Shown here one piece after another: positions 53,029 through 62,263 of a DNA stretch of 64,000 nucleotides. The notes under the pieces are model-generated. The model made no database searches. It was given only the letters and a program-made list of their open reading frames with translations, and had not been told where the DNA came from. Numbering within the stretch: position 1 is the first letter of the stretch; every line of letters starts with the position of its first letter. Made by a program: the position numbers and the translations under genes. The stretch comes from Rhodohalobacter sp. SW132 (lineage in GTDB: Bacteria > Bacteroidota > Rhodothermia > Balneolales > Balneolaceae): NCBI RefSeq assembly GCF_003390325.1, contig NZ_QUOK01000007.1, positions 186,001 through 250,000 of the forward strand, in the 5' to 3' direction.

Positions 53029-54114
53029 ATGAAAAAATCAGCTGCTGAGGCCATTAATAAATACTTATCTCACTGTAAACAATCGCAATGGGTTTACGAA
53101 GAGGCATATAAATTTGAATTCGCCAACTACTTAAACGGAAATGTAGAATGGGAAAGTCAGTCTGACTCTGAAATACTTGAGATTCTAAAGCAATCTCAAA
53201 AGATAAGATATACAGGAAATGTGCCCGGTATACAGTTCATTCTTAGAAGTGCCCGTGAAAAAATGAGTGAATATATTGGAATTGAAGATATCAGAAATTT
53301 CAGGCAGATTTACAAAGGGGCAAGTATTGATCAGGTTGATTGGAATGATCGCAATACATCCTACCCGGGAATATCATCTTGGCTGGGTTCCTTATTCCCT
53401 GATAGATTTTATCCGGTACCTGTTACTGATTTTAGAGAATCAATTTTGTATTTATTTGATACTGGTAAAAGCAGGTTTCCAAAAGTTGGGCTACCATATA
53501 TTATTGCCTGCCAATCGTATTTTGAGGAAACGGAACAAGAGCTCAGGAAATATCCACTTGAGGAGTTATTCATATCTGAGCATAACAGGTTTTATAAAGA
53601 AAACCCTGATCTCAAAATTTCTCTAAAAAGAAAATTTGATAACATTGACTGGGTATGGGCAGTTCAGGATTTCCACCTTTTTGTATATCGTGAGGTGCTT
53701 GGTTTATATAAAGATCGAACTTCGGAAGATGATATTCAGGATGAACATTCCGACGAGATAGTTGAAGGAAAGAGTGTAACAGCAATCCATAAGCGGTATG
53801 AAAGAAATAGTTCATTGGTCAAAAGGGTAAAAGAGCGCCGTTTGAAGGATGACCCTTTTTTGCAATGTGAGGTGTGTGGATTCTCATTTATGGAAACCTA
53901 TGGGGATATTGGAAAAGGTTTTATTGAAGCTCATCATCTGAATCCATTAAGTGAGAGAGATGGAGAGCAGGTGACCAATAAAAAAGAGATTGCGTTGGTT
54001 TGCAGCAACTGTCACAATATGCTGCACAAAGGAGATCCAGTTTTTGAACTGACAGACTTGAAGAAAAAAATGGCTGGAAACAGTAAGCAGAACTATAAAG
54101 ATTTAGATAACTAA
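53029..54114 (+). CDS. HNH endonuclease
   Basis: The C-terminal 90 residues of this 361-residue protein form an HNH domain with CEVCGFSF, GFIEAHHLNPLSE and ALVCSNCHNMLHKG: two CxxC zinc sites and the HH...N...H active site. This ScoMcrA/Type IV-like subtype is common in defence loci. The first 260 residues are helical and unfamiliar (YNRNTSYPGISSWLG-like, FPDRFYPVPVTDFRESILY) and may read DNA marks or partner with the nuclease before it. The stop is 3 bp before hsdM. Restriction of modified or foreign DNA is inferred. Confidence 0.85.
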   Translation: MKKSAAEAINKYLSHCKQSQWVYEEAYKFEFANYLNGNVEWESQSDSEILEILKQSQKIRYTGNVPGIQFILRSAREKMSEYIGIEDIRNFRQIYKGASIDQVDWNDRNTSYPGISSWLGSLFPDRFYPVPVTDFRESILYLFDTGKSRFPKVGLPYIIACQSYFEETEQELRKYPLEELFISEHNRFYKENPDLKISLKRKFDNIDWVWAVQDFHLFVYREVLGLYKDRTSEDDIQDEHSDEIVEGKSVTAIHKRYERNSSLVKRVKERRLKDDPFLQCEVCGFSFMETYGDIGKGFIEAHHLNPLSERDGEQVTNKKEIALVCSNCHNMLHKGDPVFELTDLKKKMAGNSKQNYKDLDN

Positions 54115-54117
54115 CCC

Positions 54118-56535
54118 ATGCCAATAAAAAAGTCAGACCTTTACGCATCTATCTGGAAATCGTGCGATCAGCTGCGCGGGGGGATGGATGCCTCGCAGTA
54201 CAAGGATTATGTGCTCACCATTTTGTTTATCAAGTATGTGTCGGATAAGTATTCCGGGAGGGATGATGCACTGCTGATTATTCCGGATGGCTCTTCGTTT
54301 GACGATATGGTGGCGCTGAAGGGAAAGGCCGATATCGGGGACCGGATTAACAAGGAGATTATTGCGCCGATTGCCGAGGCGAACGACCTGAAGGGGGTGA
54401 TTGACCAGACCGATTTTAACGACGATGAGAAGCTGGGAAGCGGTAAGGATAAGGTAAACCGGCTCAGCAACCTGATTGGAATTTTCCAGGATGCCAACCT
54501 CGATTTTGGCGGCAACCACGCAGGGGACGATGATCTACTGGGCGATGCCTATGAATACCTAATGAGAAACTTTGCCACGGAATCGGGCAAGAGCAAGGGA
54601 CAGTTTTATACGCCGGCTGAGGTGTCGCGTATTTTGGCGAAGGTGATTGGTGTGGAGAATGCCGACAGCCCAGCGCTAACCGCATATGACCCCACAGCGG
54701 GATCGGGATCGCTGATTTTGAAAGTGGCCGATGAAGCCCCGGTGGATATTACGATTTACGGGCAGGAGATGGATGTGGCGACCACGGCCCTGGCGAAGAT
54801 GAATATGGTGCTGCACAATCGTCCGGAGGCCGTACACGATATCATGCGTGGTAATACACTGGCCGATCCCAAGTTTACCGACAGCGGATCTCTCAAACGC
54901 TTCGATTTTGTGGTAGCAAATCCGCCGTTTTCCTTTAAATCGTGGACCAACGGACTCGATCCGGAGAATGATCCTTACAATCGCTTTGAAGGTTTCGGGA
55001 TACCGCCGTCCAAGAACGGAGATTATGCGTTTCTGCTGCATATCGTGAAATCGCTGAAGAGTACCGGAACCGCGGCAGTGATTCTGCCTCATGGCGTGCT
55101 CTTCCGGGGCAATGCTGAGGGGCGCATCCGCGAGAACCTGATCGAGCGCGGCTACATTAAAGGAATAATTGGTCTGCCGGCCAACTTGTTTTACGGAACG
55201 GGTATTCCGGCGTGTATCCTGGTGCTGGATAAGGAGCAGGCCGGGTCGCGCGATGGAATCTTTATGATCGATGGCAGCGAGGGTTACCTCAAGGATGGTA
55301 ATAAGAACCGGCTTCGGGAGCGGGATATCCACAAGATTGTGGATCTGTTCCGTGAGCAGAAGGAAACAGCAGGTTTCTCCCGTTTTGTGCCGAATGAAGA
55401 GATCCGCGCCAACGAGTACAACCTCAACATCCCCCGGTATATCGATAGCAGCACCGAGGAGGATATCCAGGATATTGAAGGCCATCTGAAGGGTGGTATT
55501 CCCGAGCGGGATGTGGAAGGCATGAACCGCTTCTGGGAGGTCTATCCCGGAATAAAAGATGCGCTGTTTGAGCCGCTCCGTGACGGCTACCTGCAGTTGA
55601 AGGTGGAGAAGGATGCCATCAACGAGTCGGTATTTGCTCACCCGGAGTTTAGCAGGTACAGCACGGAGCTTTCGGAGCTGTTTGAGGGTTGGAAGTCAGC
55701 TCATTACGAATCCATTAAAACCATTGACGCCGATACCCGTCCCAAAGAGTTTATTGCAGAGATCGCCGAAGACCTGCTGGACCGCTACCGGGGCAAGGCG
55801 CTGATCGATCCCTATGATATTTACCAGCACCTGATGAACTATTGGTTTGATACCCTGCGCGATGATGTGTACATGATTGTGGAGGATGGCTGGACGGCCA
55901 CGCTGGAGCCGGTTCGCAACAGCAAAGGCAAGATCAAGAAAGGAGAATTTACCTGCGAGCTGATTCCCAAAGAGCTGGTGATTGACCGCTACTTTTCAGA
56001 TCAAAAAGCGCATATTGAGGAGTTGAAACAACAGCAGGAAGAAGCTTTGCAGATGATGGAAGAGTCGGAGCAGGAACACGCCGTGGAGGGCGGGCTGCTG
56101 GAGGAGGCGATGAGCGACTCAGGCAATGTGACCAAAGGAAATCTCACCTCGCGTATGAAAGAGATTAAGGACGATCGTGAGTATTTCGCTGAGTATGCCA
56201 CCATGAAGCACTATAAAAAGTGTTACGACCTGGAGCGAAAAGCCAAAAAAATGGTGAAGGAAGCTGAGAAAAAGCTGGACAAGCAGGTGATTGAGAATTA
56301 CCCACAGCTCACGGAAGACGAAGTAAAAACCCTGGTGGTGGACGATAAATGGCTGCCCACCATAAAAGGACAAATTGACGACGAAGTGGAGGCGATTTCC
56401 CGTAGTCTCACTCAGCGAGTCAACGAGCTGGCCGGCAGGTATGATAAAGCCGTGGTAGAGATTGATGAAGAAGTGAACGAGCTGGAAAACCGTGTACAGT
56501 CTCACCTGGAAGCGATGGGGGTTGAATGGAGTTAA
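54118..56535 (+). CDS. hsdM: Type I restriction-modification methyltransferase subunit
   Basis: This 805-residue HsdM starts with the helical N-terminal domain (WKSCDQLRGGMDASQYKDY). The SAM-binding motif I is AYDPTAGSGSLILK near 190 and the catalytic motif IV is VANPPF near 266, which together make it an N6-adenine methyltransferase. The C-terminal 200 or so residues form a long charged coiled-coil (EELKQQQEEALQMMEESE), making it longer than the common 500-residue form. It overlaps hsdS by 10 bp. The complex should be two HsdM with one HsdS. Confidence 0.95.
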   Translation: MPIKKSDLYASIWKSCDQLRGGMDASQYKDYVLTILFIKYVSDKYSGRDDALLIIPDGSSFDDMVALKGKADIGDRINKEIIAPIAEANDLKGVIDQTDFNDDEKLGSGKDKVNRLSNLIGIFQDANLDFGGNHAGDDDLLGDAYEYLMRNFATESGKSKGQFYTPAEVSRILAKVIGVENADSPALTAYDPTAGSGSLILKVADEAPVDITIYGQEMDVATTALAKMNMVLHNRPEAVHDIMRGNTLADPKFTDSGSLKRFDFVVANPPFSFKSWTNGLDPENDPYNRFEGFGIPPSKNGDYAFLLHIVKSLKSTGTAAVILPHGVLFRGNAEGRIRENLIERGYIKGIIGLPANLFYGTGIPACILVLDKEQAGSRDGIFMIDGSEGYLKDGNKNRLRERDIHKIVDLFREQKETAGFSRFVPNEEIRANEYNLNIPRYIDSSTEEDIQDIEGHLKGGIPERDVEGMNRFWEVYPGIKDALFEPLRDGYLQLKVEKDAINESVFAHPEFSRYSTELSELFEGWKSAHYESIKTIDADTRPKEFIAEIAEDLLDRYRGKALIDPYDIYQHLMNYWFDTLRDDVYMIVEDGWTATLEPVRNSKGKIKKGEFTCELIPKELVIDRYFSDQKAHIEELKQQQEEALQMMEESEQEHAVEGGLLEEAMSDSGNVTKGNLTSRMKEIKDDREYFAEYATMKHYKKCYDLERKAKKMVKEAEKKLDKQVIENYPQLTEDEVKTLVVDDKWLPTIKGQIDDEVEAISRSLTQRVNELAGRYDKAVVEIDEEVNELENRVQSHLEAMGVEWS

Positions 56536-57791
56536 TTGCTGAAAAAATGAAAGGGGTGAAGCAAACAGAGATTGGGTTGATTCCCAAGGATTGGGAAGTT
56601 AAAGTTATAGATCAATTGACTTATCGGGTTGGTGATGGTATTCATGCAACCCCTAATTATGACGAATCGGGATCGTACTATTTCATTAATGGAAATAATC
56701 TTTCGAAGGGTAAAATATTCGTTAATGAAAACACAAAGAAAGTATCAGAAGATGAGTTTGAAATTCACAAACGTGATTTATCCGATTCAACAATACTTCT
56801 ATCGATAAATGGGACAATTGGAAATGTAGCGTTTTACCGAAATGAACCAGTCTTGCTGGGTAAAAGCGCAGCATATTTGAATGTATCTCCTAATGCAAAA
56901 AAGGAATATCTGTTTTATCAGCTTCAGACAGAATACGTTCAGGAATACTTCTACAATAATTTAACAGGTACGACAATTAAAAATTTGGGATTGGGAGCAA
57001 TCCGAAGCACTCCAATCCCTCTCCCCCCAACCCTCGCCGAACAACAAGCCATTGCCTCGGCCCTCAGCGATGTGGATGAGCTGATCCGCTCTCTCGACGG
57101 ACTGATCCAAAAAAAACAGGCCATCAAAAAAGGCACCATGCAGCAGCTCCTTACTGGTAAAAAACGCCTGCCTGGGTTTAATGGGGAATGGGAGGTCGTT
57201 AGTATTGGTGAACTACTTGAATTTAAGAATGGTCTAAATAAAGCCAAGGAGTACTTTGGACAGGGAACTCCAATCATCAATTATATGGATATTTTTAGGC
57301 ATTCTGGATTGATGGAGAGCAATATAAAAGGAAAAGTAACCTTGAATAAAAGTGAAATCCGAAGATTCGATGTCCAAAAAGGTGATGTCTTTTTTACAAG
57401 AACTTCTGAGACTGTCAATGAAATTGGTATTTCAAGTGTACTTGAAGAGAATATTGGGGATGGAGTTTTTAGTGGTTTCATTTTAAGAGGTAGACCAATA
57501 AATAATCGCTTGAGTTTAAAGTTTAAACGTTATTGCTTTAGGTCTGAGCCAGTACGAAAACAAATTGTTGCTATGGCGACTTATACCACAAGGGCATTAA
57601 CAAATGGTCGCCAATTGTCGAAAGTTAAACTTCCAGTTCCCCCGAGTGATACCGAACAAAAAGCCATTGCCCAAATCCTGTCCGACATGGACCGTGAACT
57701 CCAAACCCTCCGCCAAAAGCGGGAGAAGTACGTACAGATTAAACAGGGGATGATGCAGGAGTTGTTGACGGGGAGGGTGAGGTTGGTGTGA
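56526..57791 (+). CDS. hsdS: Type I restriction-modification specificity subunit
   Basis: This 421-residue HsdS has two target recognition domains separated by conserved helices. TRD1 runs about 20-175; the central conserved region is PPTLAEQQAIASALSDVDEL followed by KKGTMQQLLTGKKRLPGF. TRD2 runs about 225-375, and the distal conserved region is PPSDTEQKAIAQILSDMD with MMQELLTGRVRLV at the end. The two central/distal blocks are near repeats, as expected for a bipartite target. Its last 30 bases reappear as degenerate copies at 58810-58839 and 60167-60192. Confidence 0.95.
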   Translation: MELIAEKMKGVKQTEIGLIPKDWEVKVIDQLTYRVGDGIHATPNYDESGSYYFINGNNLSKGKIFVNENTKKVSEDEFEIHKRDLSDSTILLSINGTIGNVAFYRNEPVLLGKSAAYLNVSPNAKKEYLFYQLQTEYVQEYFYNNLTGTTIKNLGLGAIRSTPIPLPPTLAEQQAIASALSDVDELIRSLDGLIQKKQAIKKGTMQQLLTGKKRLPGFNGEWEVVSIGELLEFKNGLNKAKEYFGQGTPIINYMDIFRHSGLMESNIKGKVTLNKSEIRRFDVQKGDVFFTRTSETVNEIGISSVLEENIGDGVFSGFILRGRPINNRLSLKFKRYCFRSEPVRKQIVAMATYTTRALTNGRQLSKVKLPVPPSDTEQKAIAQILSDMDRELQTLRQKREKYVQIKQGMMQELLTGRVRLV

Positions 57792-57843
57792 ATGGGGGTT
57801 TAAATAGAGCTAAATATATTACAAAACAATCACTTATAGATTT

Positions 57844-58758
57844 ATGAATATTTGGAGAGTTAATATCAAACCTGCTTCAAGCGAGGGTATTGATCCAAGA
57901 AGTTTCTGCATTACAAGGGATATACTTGGGATAGGCTGGGGAATTGAAACAGATTCCGAAACGGTAACATGGGATGAGTATTATTCCAATGCAAACTCAC
58001 TTTACAGGCTTAAATTAAACTATAAAGGATGGTGGCCCGCATTAAATGCACTAAAAAATAGAATTGCTGAAGATGACCTGTGCTGGACAAGAGATTTGGA
58101 TGGAATCTATTATTTAGGCAGGATAACTAATCCGTATTGGTACTATTCCAATAAACCTGAATTTAAAAAAGCAGATGTAGTAAACATAAGAGATTGCAAG
58201 TGGTATAAAGTTGGCCAAGTTGATTCTGTACCTGGAACAATAGTAAACAGATTTACAAGAGGCCGAACCGTTGAAAAAGTGGGAGATAAAAACGGCACAT
58301 TACGAGAGTTTTCAAAGTATTTGTTTAACACTATAAGTAATGTCCAATATTACAGAATAAAGCAAGTAGAAGCCGATTTTTATTCTTTGATCCATTCAGA
58401 CGATTGTGAGGATATCATAGGTTTATACTTGCAGAGTAAAGGTTACTATATGATTCCAAGTTCATGCAAAAAAAGCACTGTAAATTTCGAATATGTTTTA
58501 AAACACAAAGAGGATGGACATAAAGCAGTAGCTCAGGTGAAAAAAGGTAAGGTTGATTTGAATTTTAACAACTACAGTGAGTTGGATGCTAAAGTGTATT
58601 TATTTACCACGAAAGGAAAATATTTAGGCAAGCCATCATCAAATATTTCCGTAATTGAAAAAGAAGTGCTACAAGATTTTGTTGATAAAAACTATGAAAT
58701 TTTGCCTAACAAAATCCAAACATGGCTTGGTATTCATAATCATTTAAAAAAGACATGA
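57844..58758 (+). CDS. Putative modified-DNA reader plus Mrr-like nuclease
   Basis: This 304-residue protein appears two-part. The N-terminal half (IWRVNIKPASSEGIDPRSF, DILGIGWGIE, DDLCWTRDLDGIYYLGRIT, then SVPGTIVNRFTRG) has the look of a PUA/EVE-like reader fold. The C-terminal half has LIHSDDCEDIIGLYLQSKGY, VNFEYVLKH and AVAQVKKGKVDL; the QVK triad near 230 matches the QxK site of Mrr-type nucleases, with acidic candidates upstream. A Type IV restriction enzyme cutting modified DNA is the best guess. Its stop overlaps an ATG starting an hsdR-like remnant. I do not know a named family. Confidence 0.55.
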   Translation: MNIWRVNIKPASSEGIDPRSFCITRDILGIGWGIETDSETVTWDEYYSNANSLYRLKLNYKGWWPALNALKNRIAEDDLCWTRDLDGIYYLGRITNPYWYYSNKPEFKKADVVNIRDCKWYKVGQVDSVPGTIVNRFTRGRTVEKVGDKNGTLREFSKYLFNTISNVQYYRIKQVEADFYSLIHSDDCEDIIGLYLQSKGYYMIPSSCKKSTVNFEYVLKHKEDGHKAVAQVKKGKVDLNFNNYSELDAKVYLFTTKGKYLGKPSSNISVIEKEVLQDFVDKNYEILPNKIQTWLGIHNHLKKT

Positions 58759-58839
58759 CCGACATTGACAAAAATTGTCGAAATAGACTAAAACGGATGA
58801 AATAAGAAAGTGTTGACTGATAGTACGAGGTTAGTGTGA
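58755..58839 (+). pseudogene. Scar: hsdR 5' remnant joined to hsdS 3' remnant
   Basis: ATGACCGACATTGAC at 58755 overlaps the upstream stop by 4 bp and opens a 16-codon frame (MTDIDKNCRNRLKRMK) resembling the hsdR start (MTDVGQVERNTQDRV). Directly after, GTGTTGACTGATAGTACGAG at 58810-58829 continues to a TGA and encodes VLTDSTRLV-stop, like the hsdS end LLTGRVRLV-stop. Both pieces are short, but their order, hsdR start then hsdS end, is that of a tandem junction of two type I loci. Confidence 0.5.
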
Positions 58840-58880
58840 GGTGATATTGTTGAGTGTAATTAAATCAAACAAAGAATATT

Positions 58881-60011
58881 ATGTATCAGATAGACGAAAC
58901 ACGTAATAAGATCAACCGGCTTAAAGAGGAAACCTTTTCAGATTTGGGGTTTAAAGAAAGAGAGCATCTACAAGAGTGGATTTCAAAAGATCCGGATTGC
59001 CTCGGAGAAGAGCTACTGATTATTCAGAAAGAGTTCGACGGTTTTCAGGACACACGCGAACGCCTCGATTTATTAGCCATTGACAAACAGGGCAATCTTG
59101 TAATCATTGAAAATAAACTCGATGACAGTGGAAAGGATGTCACGTGGCAAGTAATAAAATATGCCTCATACTGTAGCAGCCTTAGCAAAGATGATATTCG
59201 CAGTATCTTTCAGGATTACTTAAAGAAAAGTGGACAGGAAGCTGATGCTGAGGAAAATCTCGCGGAATTTTTAGATAAAGAAGATTTTTCTGAGGTGCTT
59301 CTTAACCAAGGTGCTGCCCAGCGTATAATAATGATTGCTGCACAATTCAGAAAAGAAGTTACCTCTACTGTCCTATGGTTGATGAATTTTAATATTCGTA
59401 TTCAATGCTTTAAAGTCACTCCTTATACATTTGGGGATCAGCTATTCTTAAACTTTGATCAGATTCTACCGGTCGTAGATGCTCAGGAATATTCCATCAG
59501 CATGGCATCAAAAGCACAAGAAGAAATTGCGACTCAGGAAAACCTGAAGCAGCGTCATCACATCCGGCTTGAGTTTTGGCGTAAATTCTTGGGTCACGTT
59601 AACAGGAAAAATAGCCTTTTCTCCAATATCTCTCCTTCAAAAGAAAACTGGTTGGGTACCGGCATTGGAATGAGCGGTTTAAGCCTAAACATGGTGGTTT
59701 CTGGGAAATATGCGAGAGCAGAGCTGTTTATAAATCGCGAGACGAAGGAAGAGAGTAAGACATGCTTCGACTATTTATATAGCAAAAAAGATCAAATCGA
59801 AAACGATTTTGGAGATTCACTTGTATGGGAGAGAAAAGATCAGAATAAAACCTGCAGGATTAAGGCTCAAAAAGATGGTCTATCTTTGTATGATAAAGAA
59901 GACTGGGATGAAATGATTGAGCACATGTCGGATGTTGGTGAACGGATGGAAAAAGCTCTGAGAAATCCGGTTAAACAGTTAAATGTAAAAATTAAGAGAG
60001 GGGACTTATAA
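58881..60011 (+). CDS. DUF4268 protein with NucS-like PD-(D/E)XK domain
   Basis: This 376-residue protein has an N-terminal nuclease-like domain with EREHLQEWISKDPDCLGEEL, then RLDLLAIDKQGNLVIIENKL: an Asp and a Glu-x-Lys suited to metal binding. It is followed by WQVIKYASYCSSL and a C-terminal DUF4268 domain (about 225-376, HHIRLEFWRKFLGHVN, GIGMSGLSLNMVVSGKYARA). Such proteins are often found in defence islands. Its activity is unproven. It lies alone between two hsdS-like scars. Confidence 0.82.
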   Translation: MYQIDETRNKINRLKEETFSDLGFKEREHLQEWISKDPDCLGEELLIIQKEFDGFQDTRERLDLLAIDKQGNLVIIENKLDDSGKDVTWQVIKYASYCSSLSKDDIRSIFQDYLKKSGQEADAEENLAEFLDKEDFSEVLLNQGAAQRIIMIAAQFRKEVTSTVLWLMNFNIRIQCFKVTPYTFGDQLFLNFDQILPVVDAQEYSISMASKAQEEIATQENLKQRHHIRLEFWRKFLGHVNRKNSLFSNISPSKENWLGTGIGMSGLSLNMVVSGKYARAELFINRETKEESKTCFDYLYSKKDQIENDFGDSLVWERKDQNKTCRIKAQKDGLSLYDKEDWDEMIEHMSDVGERMEKALRNPVKQLNVKIKRGDL

Positions 60012-60483
60012 ATTTTCGCGATACTTAATACTACAATTACTCACTGAGAAGTTGAGGTTTATTTAGTAATAGGGATTTCTTAGGTCTAAAAAATCTGCTG
60101 CCTTGTTATTAGTAAAGCTCCTTGAAGAAAACTCTTCAAGAGAAAGGACTGTGAAGCACTGTTAGTAGTTGTTGACGGGGTGTTAGGTTGGTTTAGTTGG
60201 ATTGACGTCATTTCGCAAAGCTTTAATAACACAATCCCGAATGGGATATTGTCAATAACTATGTCTGCATTTCGGGATTAAGATGTAGGAATCCAACCCA
60301 AAAAGTTGAAGTCATTGAGCGTTAATAGCCTTGGAAGTTACACGATTGGGAAAAGTTTGTGGTTGAAAAAGTGAGTTTATTATTTTGGGCAATTTGAGTA
60401 GTTAAGCTGTTTAGCGATATGTCGATAAAGGGAGAAGTAGAGTAAATATATTTCATATTTAAACTTCAAGAATACTATTTATT
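60012..60483. repeat. Intergenic region with second hsdS 3'-end scar
   Basis: No gene is seen. AGTTGTTGACGGGG at 60167-60180, followed by TGTTAGGTTGGT, matches the end of hsdS (57760-57787) with a small deletion. AATCCCGAA at 60233-60241 is the inverse of TTCGGGATT at 60271-60279, a weak 9-bp stem. Confidence 0.45.
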
Positions 60484-61308
60484 ATGGGACTATCAGCAGG
60501 TAAAATCTACTTAACAGACATCATGTCTATTGAGCATGCTGATCAATATAAAGTTCACCTTGCAGTTCGAAATGATGATGGGCAAGAACCATTAGATACC
60601 TTTGTACAAGATCGTAAATCATGGAAAGGTTGGAATAGCTACCGGGGTAATAAAAATAGGTTCAATAAAACTTATATCTTTTCCATGATGGATTATTATC
60701 CTCAGAAAGATATTTGGCTGTTTGGAGGTGTTTTTGAAGTATTAAAACGCCACAGTGACAGTTATGAAATTGAACTAACCGACCAGTTCAAGCCAATGAT
60801 TGGAAAGCTGAAGATTCACTTTCCGTATAAATCAAGGACACGGGCACTTGTGTTGAATCGTCATATTCAAAATATGTCAGTCCATGAAATACTCCCAAAA
60901 ATGTATGATGGGGAGGCATTTCGGGGGTTTGAAAATATCCGACTCAGTTTTAACGAACTACAAAACATCATCCACAAGCAACGCATTGATTGGAAAACGG
61001 CTCTTGAAAATGTATCAGGTATCTATTTGATAGTAGACAAAAGTAACGGTAAAAAATATGTGGGGTCTGCTTACGGGAGTGAAGGTTTATGGTCGCGGTG
61101 GGCTCAGTATGTAAAAAGTGGTCATGGGAGCAATAAAGACTTAAAAAATCTCATCACGTATAATGGCGTAGATCATGCTCGAAATAATTTCCAATTCAGT
61201 TTATTGGAATACATGCCTGCTTCTACCTCCAAAGATGTTGTAATCAACAGGGAAAGCCACTGGAAAAAAGTGCTTTTGAGTGGTGAGTATGGTTATAACT
61301 TAAATTAG
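60484..61308 (+). CDS. GIY-YIG nuclease-domain protein
   Basis: This 274-residue protein has a C-terminal GIY-YIG domain: SGIYLIVDKSNGKKYVGSAY near 177 provides GIY and YVG, with WSRWAQYVKSGHGSN, FSLLEYMPAS and the metal Glu in NRESHWKK. The first 170 residues form an unfamiliar domain (SIEHADQYKVHLAVRNDDG, DIWLFGGVFEVLKR) that may recognise the DNA target. It is not UvrC or a homing enzyme of known type. A role in restriction is inferred from context. Confidence 0.8.
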   Translation: MGLSAGKIYLTDIMSIEHADQYKVHLAVRNDDGQEPLDTFVQDRKSWKGWNSYRGNKNRFNKTYIFSMMDYYPQKDIWLFGGVFEVLKRHSDSYEIELTDQFKPMIGKLKIHFPYKSRTRALVLNRHIQNMSVHEILPKMYDGEAFRGFENIRLSFNELQNIIHKQRIDWKTALENVSGIYLIVDKSNGKKYVGSAYGSEGLWSRWAQYVKSGHGSNKDLKNLITYNGVDHARNNFQFSLLEYMPASTSKDVVINRESHWKKVLLSGEYGYNLN

Positions 61309-61333
61309 GCTATCTAAAACAAATAGGCTTATC

Positions 61334-62116
61334 GTGAAGAATGATCGTATAAACAAAATAAATAAAATTCTAAGAGAGTATTTTAAACGAAACGCTGGTA
61401 TTGAAATGATTCCAGCCAAAGATCTGATGCCTGAGTTTATAGAAGCAGGTATATATAATAAGGATCATCGAAATGGTCTGCCAATTCGAAATGATTTAAG
61501 GGAACTGGATGAAAAGGGAGAACTTAACAGTATTCCGTTTGTGCATGTTATCAGGAAAAATGTGAATAGAAATTGGTATTTCATTCCTTCTGGAACGAAT
61601 ATTGAGGAACTGAGGGGAAATTTTACTGGCTCTACCAGTAAGAAAACATCAAAGAAGAAAAACCGGGCAGGCAAAAATAATAAAGACAGTGACGAGAATT
61701 ATATTCTGGATCTTTGTGATGAGGTGTTGGGTCTAAGGGGCTTTCGACAACACCGGTTTGATTTCCTTTTTGGCGACCTCCATCGCAATGGGAAAACACG
61801 CACAAAGCTCCCATGTGATATTTACTATCCCGATCTGGATTTGGTAATAGAATACAATGAACGGCAGCATACAGAATCTATCAAGCACTTCGATAAACCG
61901 GACAAACAAACTATTAGCGGAGTGCACCGTGGAGAACAGCGTCTTCGCTATGATGAGAGAAGACGAAAGGTGCTTCCCCAGCATGGGATTATGGTTATCG
62001 ACTTTTCATACTTCGATTTTGAACACAACGGCAACCGGAGATTGAAACGGAATAAGAAACGAGATTTAGCTATTATTAAACAAACTTTTGAAAGTAATGG
62101 AGTATTGGTAGAGTAA
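61334..62116 (+). CDS. Putative PD-(D/E)XK nuclease, uncharacterised
   Basis: This 260-residue protein starts at GTG, 25 bp after the GIY-YIG gene, so the two are probably co-translated. The first 90 residues look like a winged-helix domain (REYFKRNAGIEMIPAKDLMP). A basic linker (KKTSKKKNRAGKNNK) follows. The C-terminal part has FDFLFGDLHRNGKTRTKLPC, DIYYPDLDLVIEYNERQHTE and QRLRYDERRRKVLPQHGIMV, a VSR/DUF559-like core with Asp and Glu metal ligands near 163-180. I do not know a named family; nuclease activity is inferred. Confidence 0.6.
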   Translation: MKNDRINKINKILREYFKRNAGIEMIPAKDLMPEFIEAGIYNKDHRNGLPIRNDLRELDEKGELNSIPFVHVIRKNVNRNWYFIPSGTNIEELRGNFTGSTSKKTSKKKNRAGKNNKDSDENYILDLCDEVLGLRGFRQHRFDFLFGDLHRNGKTRTKLPCDIYYPDLDLVIEYNERQHTESIKHFDKPDKQTISGVHRGEQRLRYDERRRKVLPQHGIMVIDFSYFDFEHNGNRRLKRNKKRDLAIIKQTFESNGVLVE

Positions 62117-62263
62117 TTAAAGTTGAAATAAACTTCTTTGTGAAAAAACCATTACCACTGTAGACCAAAACTGATAAAAGTAGGGTGTCGTAAACTATCG
62201 TTTCGTTTATTTCGTTTAATTATCTAAATTAAAGAGAAATTACACAATAAATGGAGAACGAGA

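Noticed and set aside
54676-55641. Long minus-strand open frame (321 codons) inside hsdM
   Set aside because: hsdM on plus has all methyltransferase motifs; the antisense frame has no recognisable domain.
56526-57791. hsdS considered as phase-variable by inversion
   Set aside because: No second hsdS gene, inverted repeats or invertase is seen near; the downstream scars are too short to serve as recombining TRDs.
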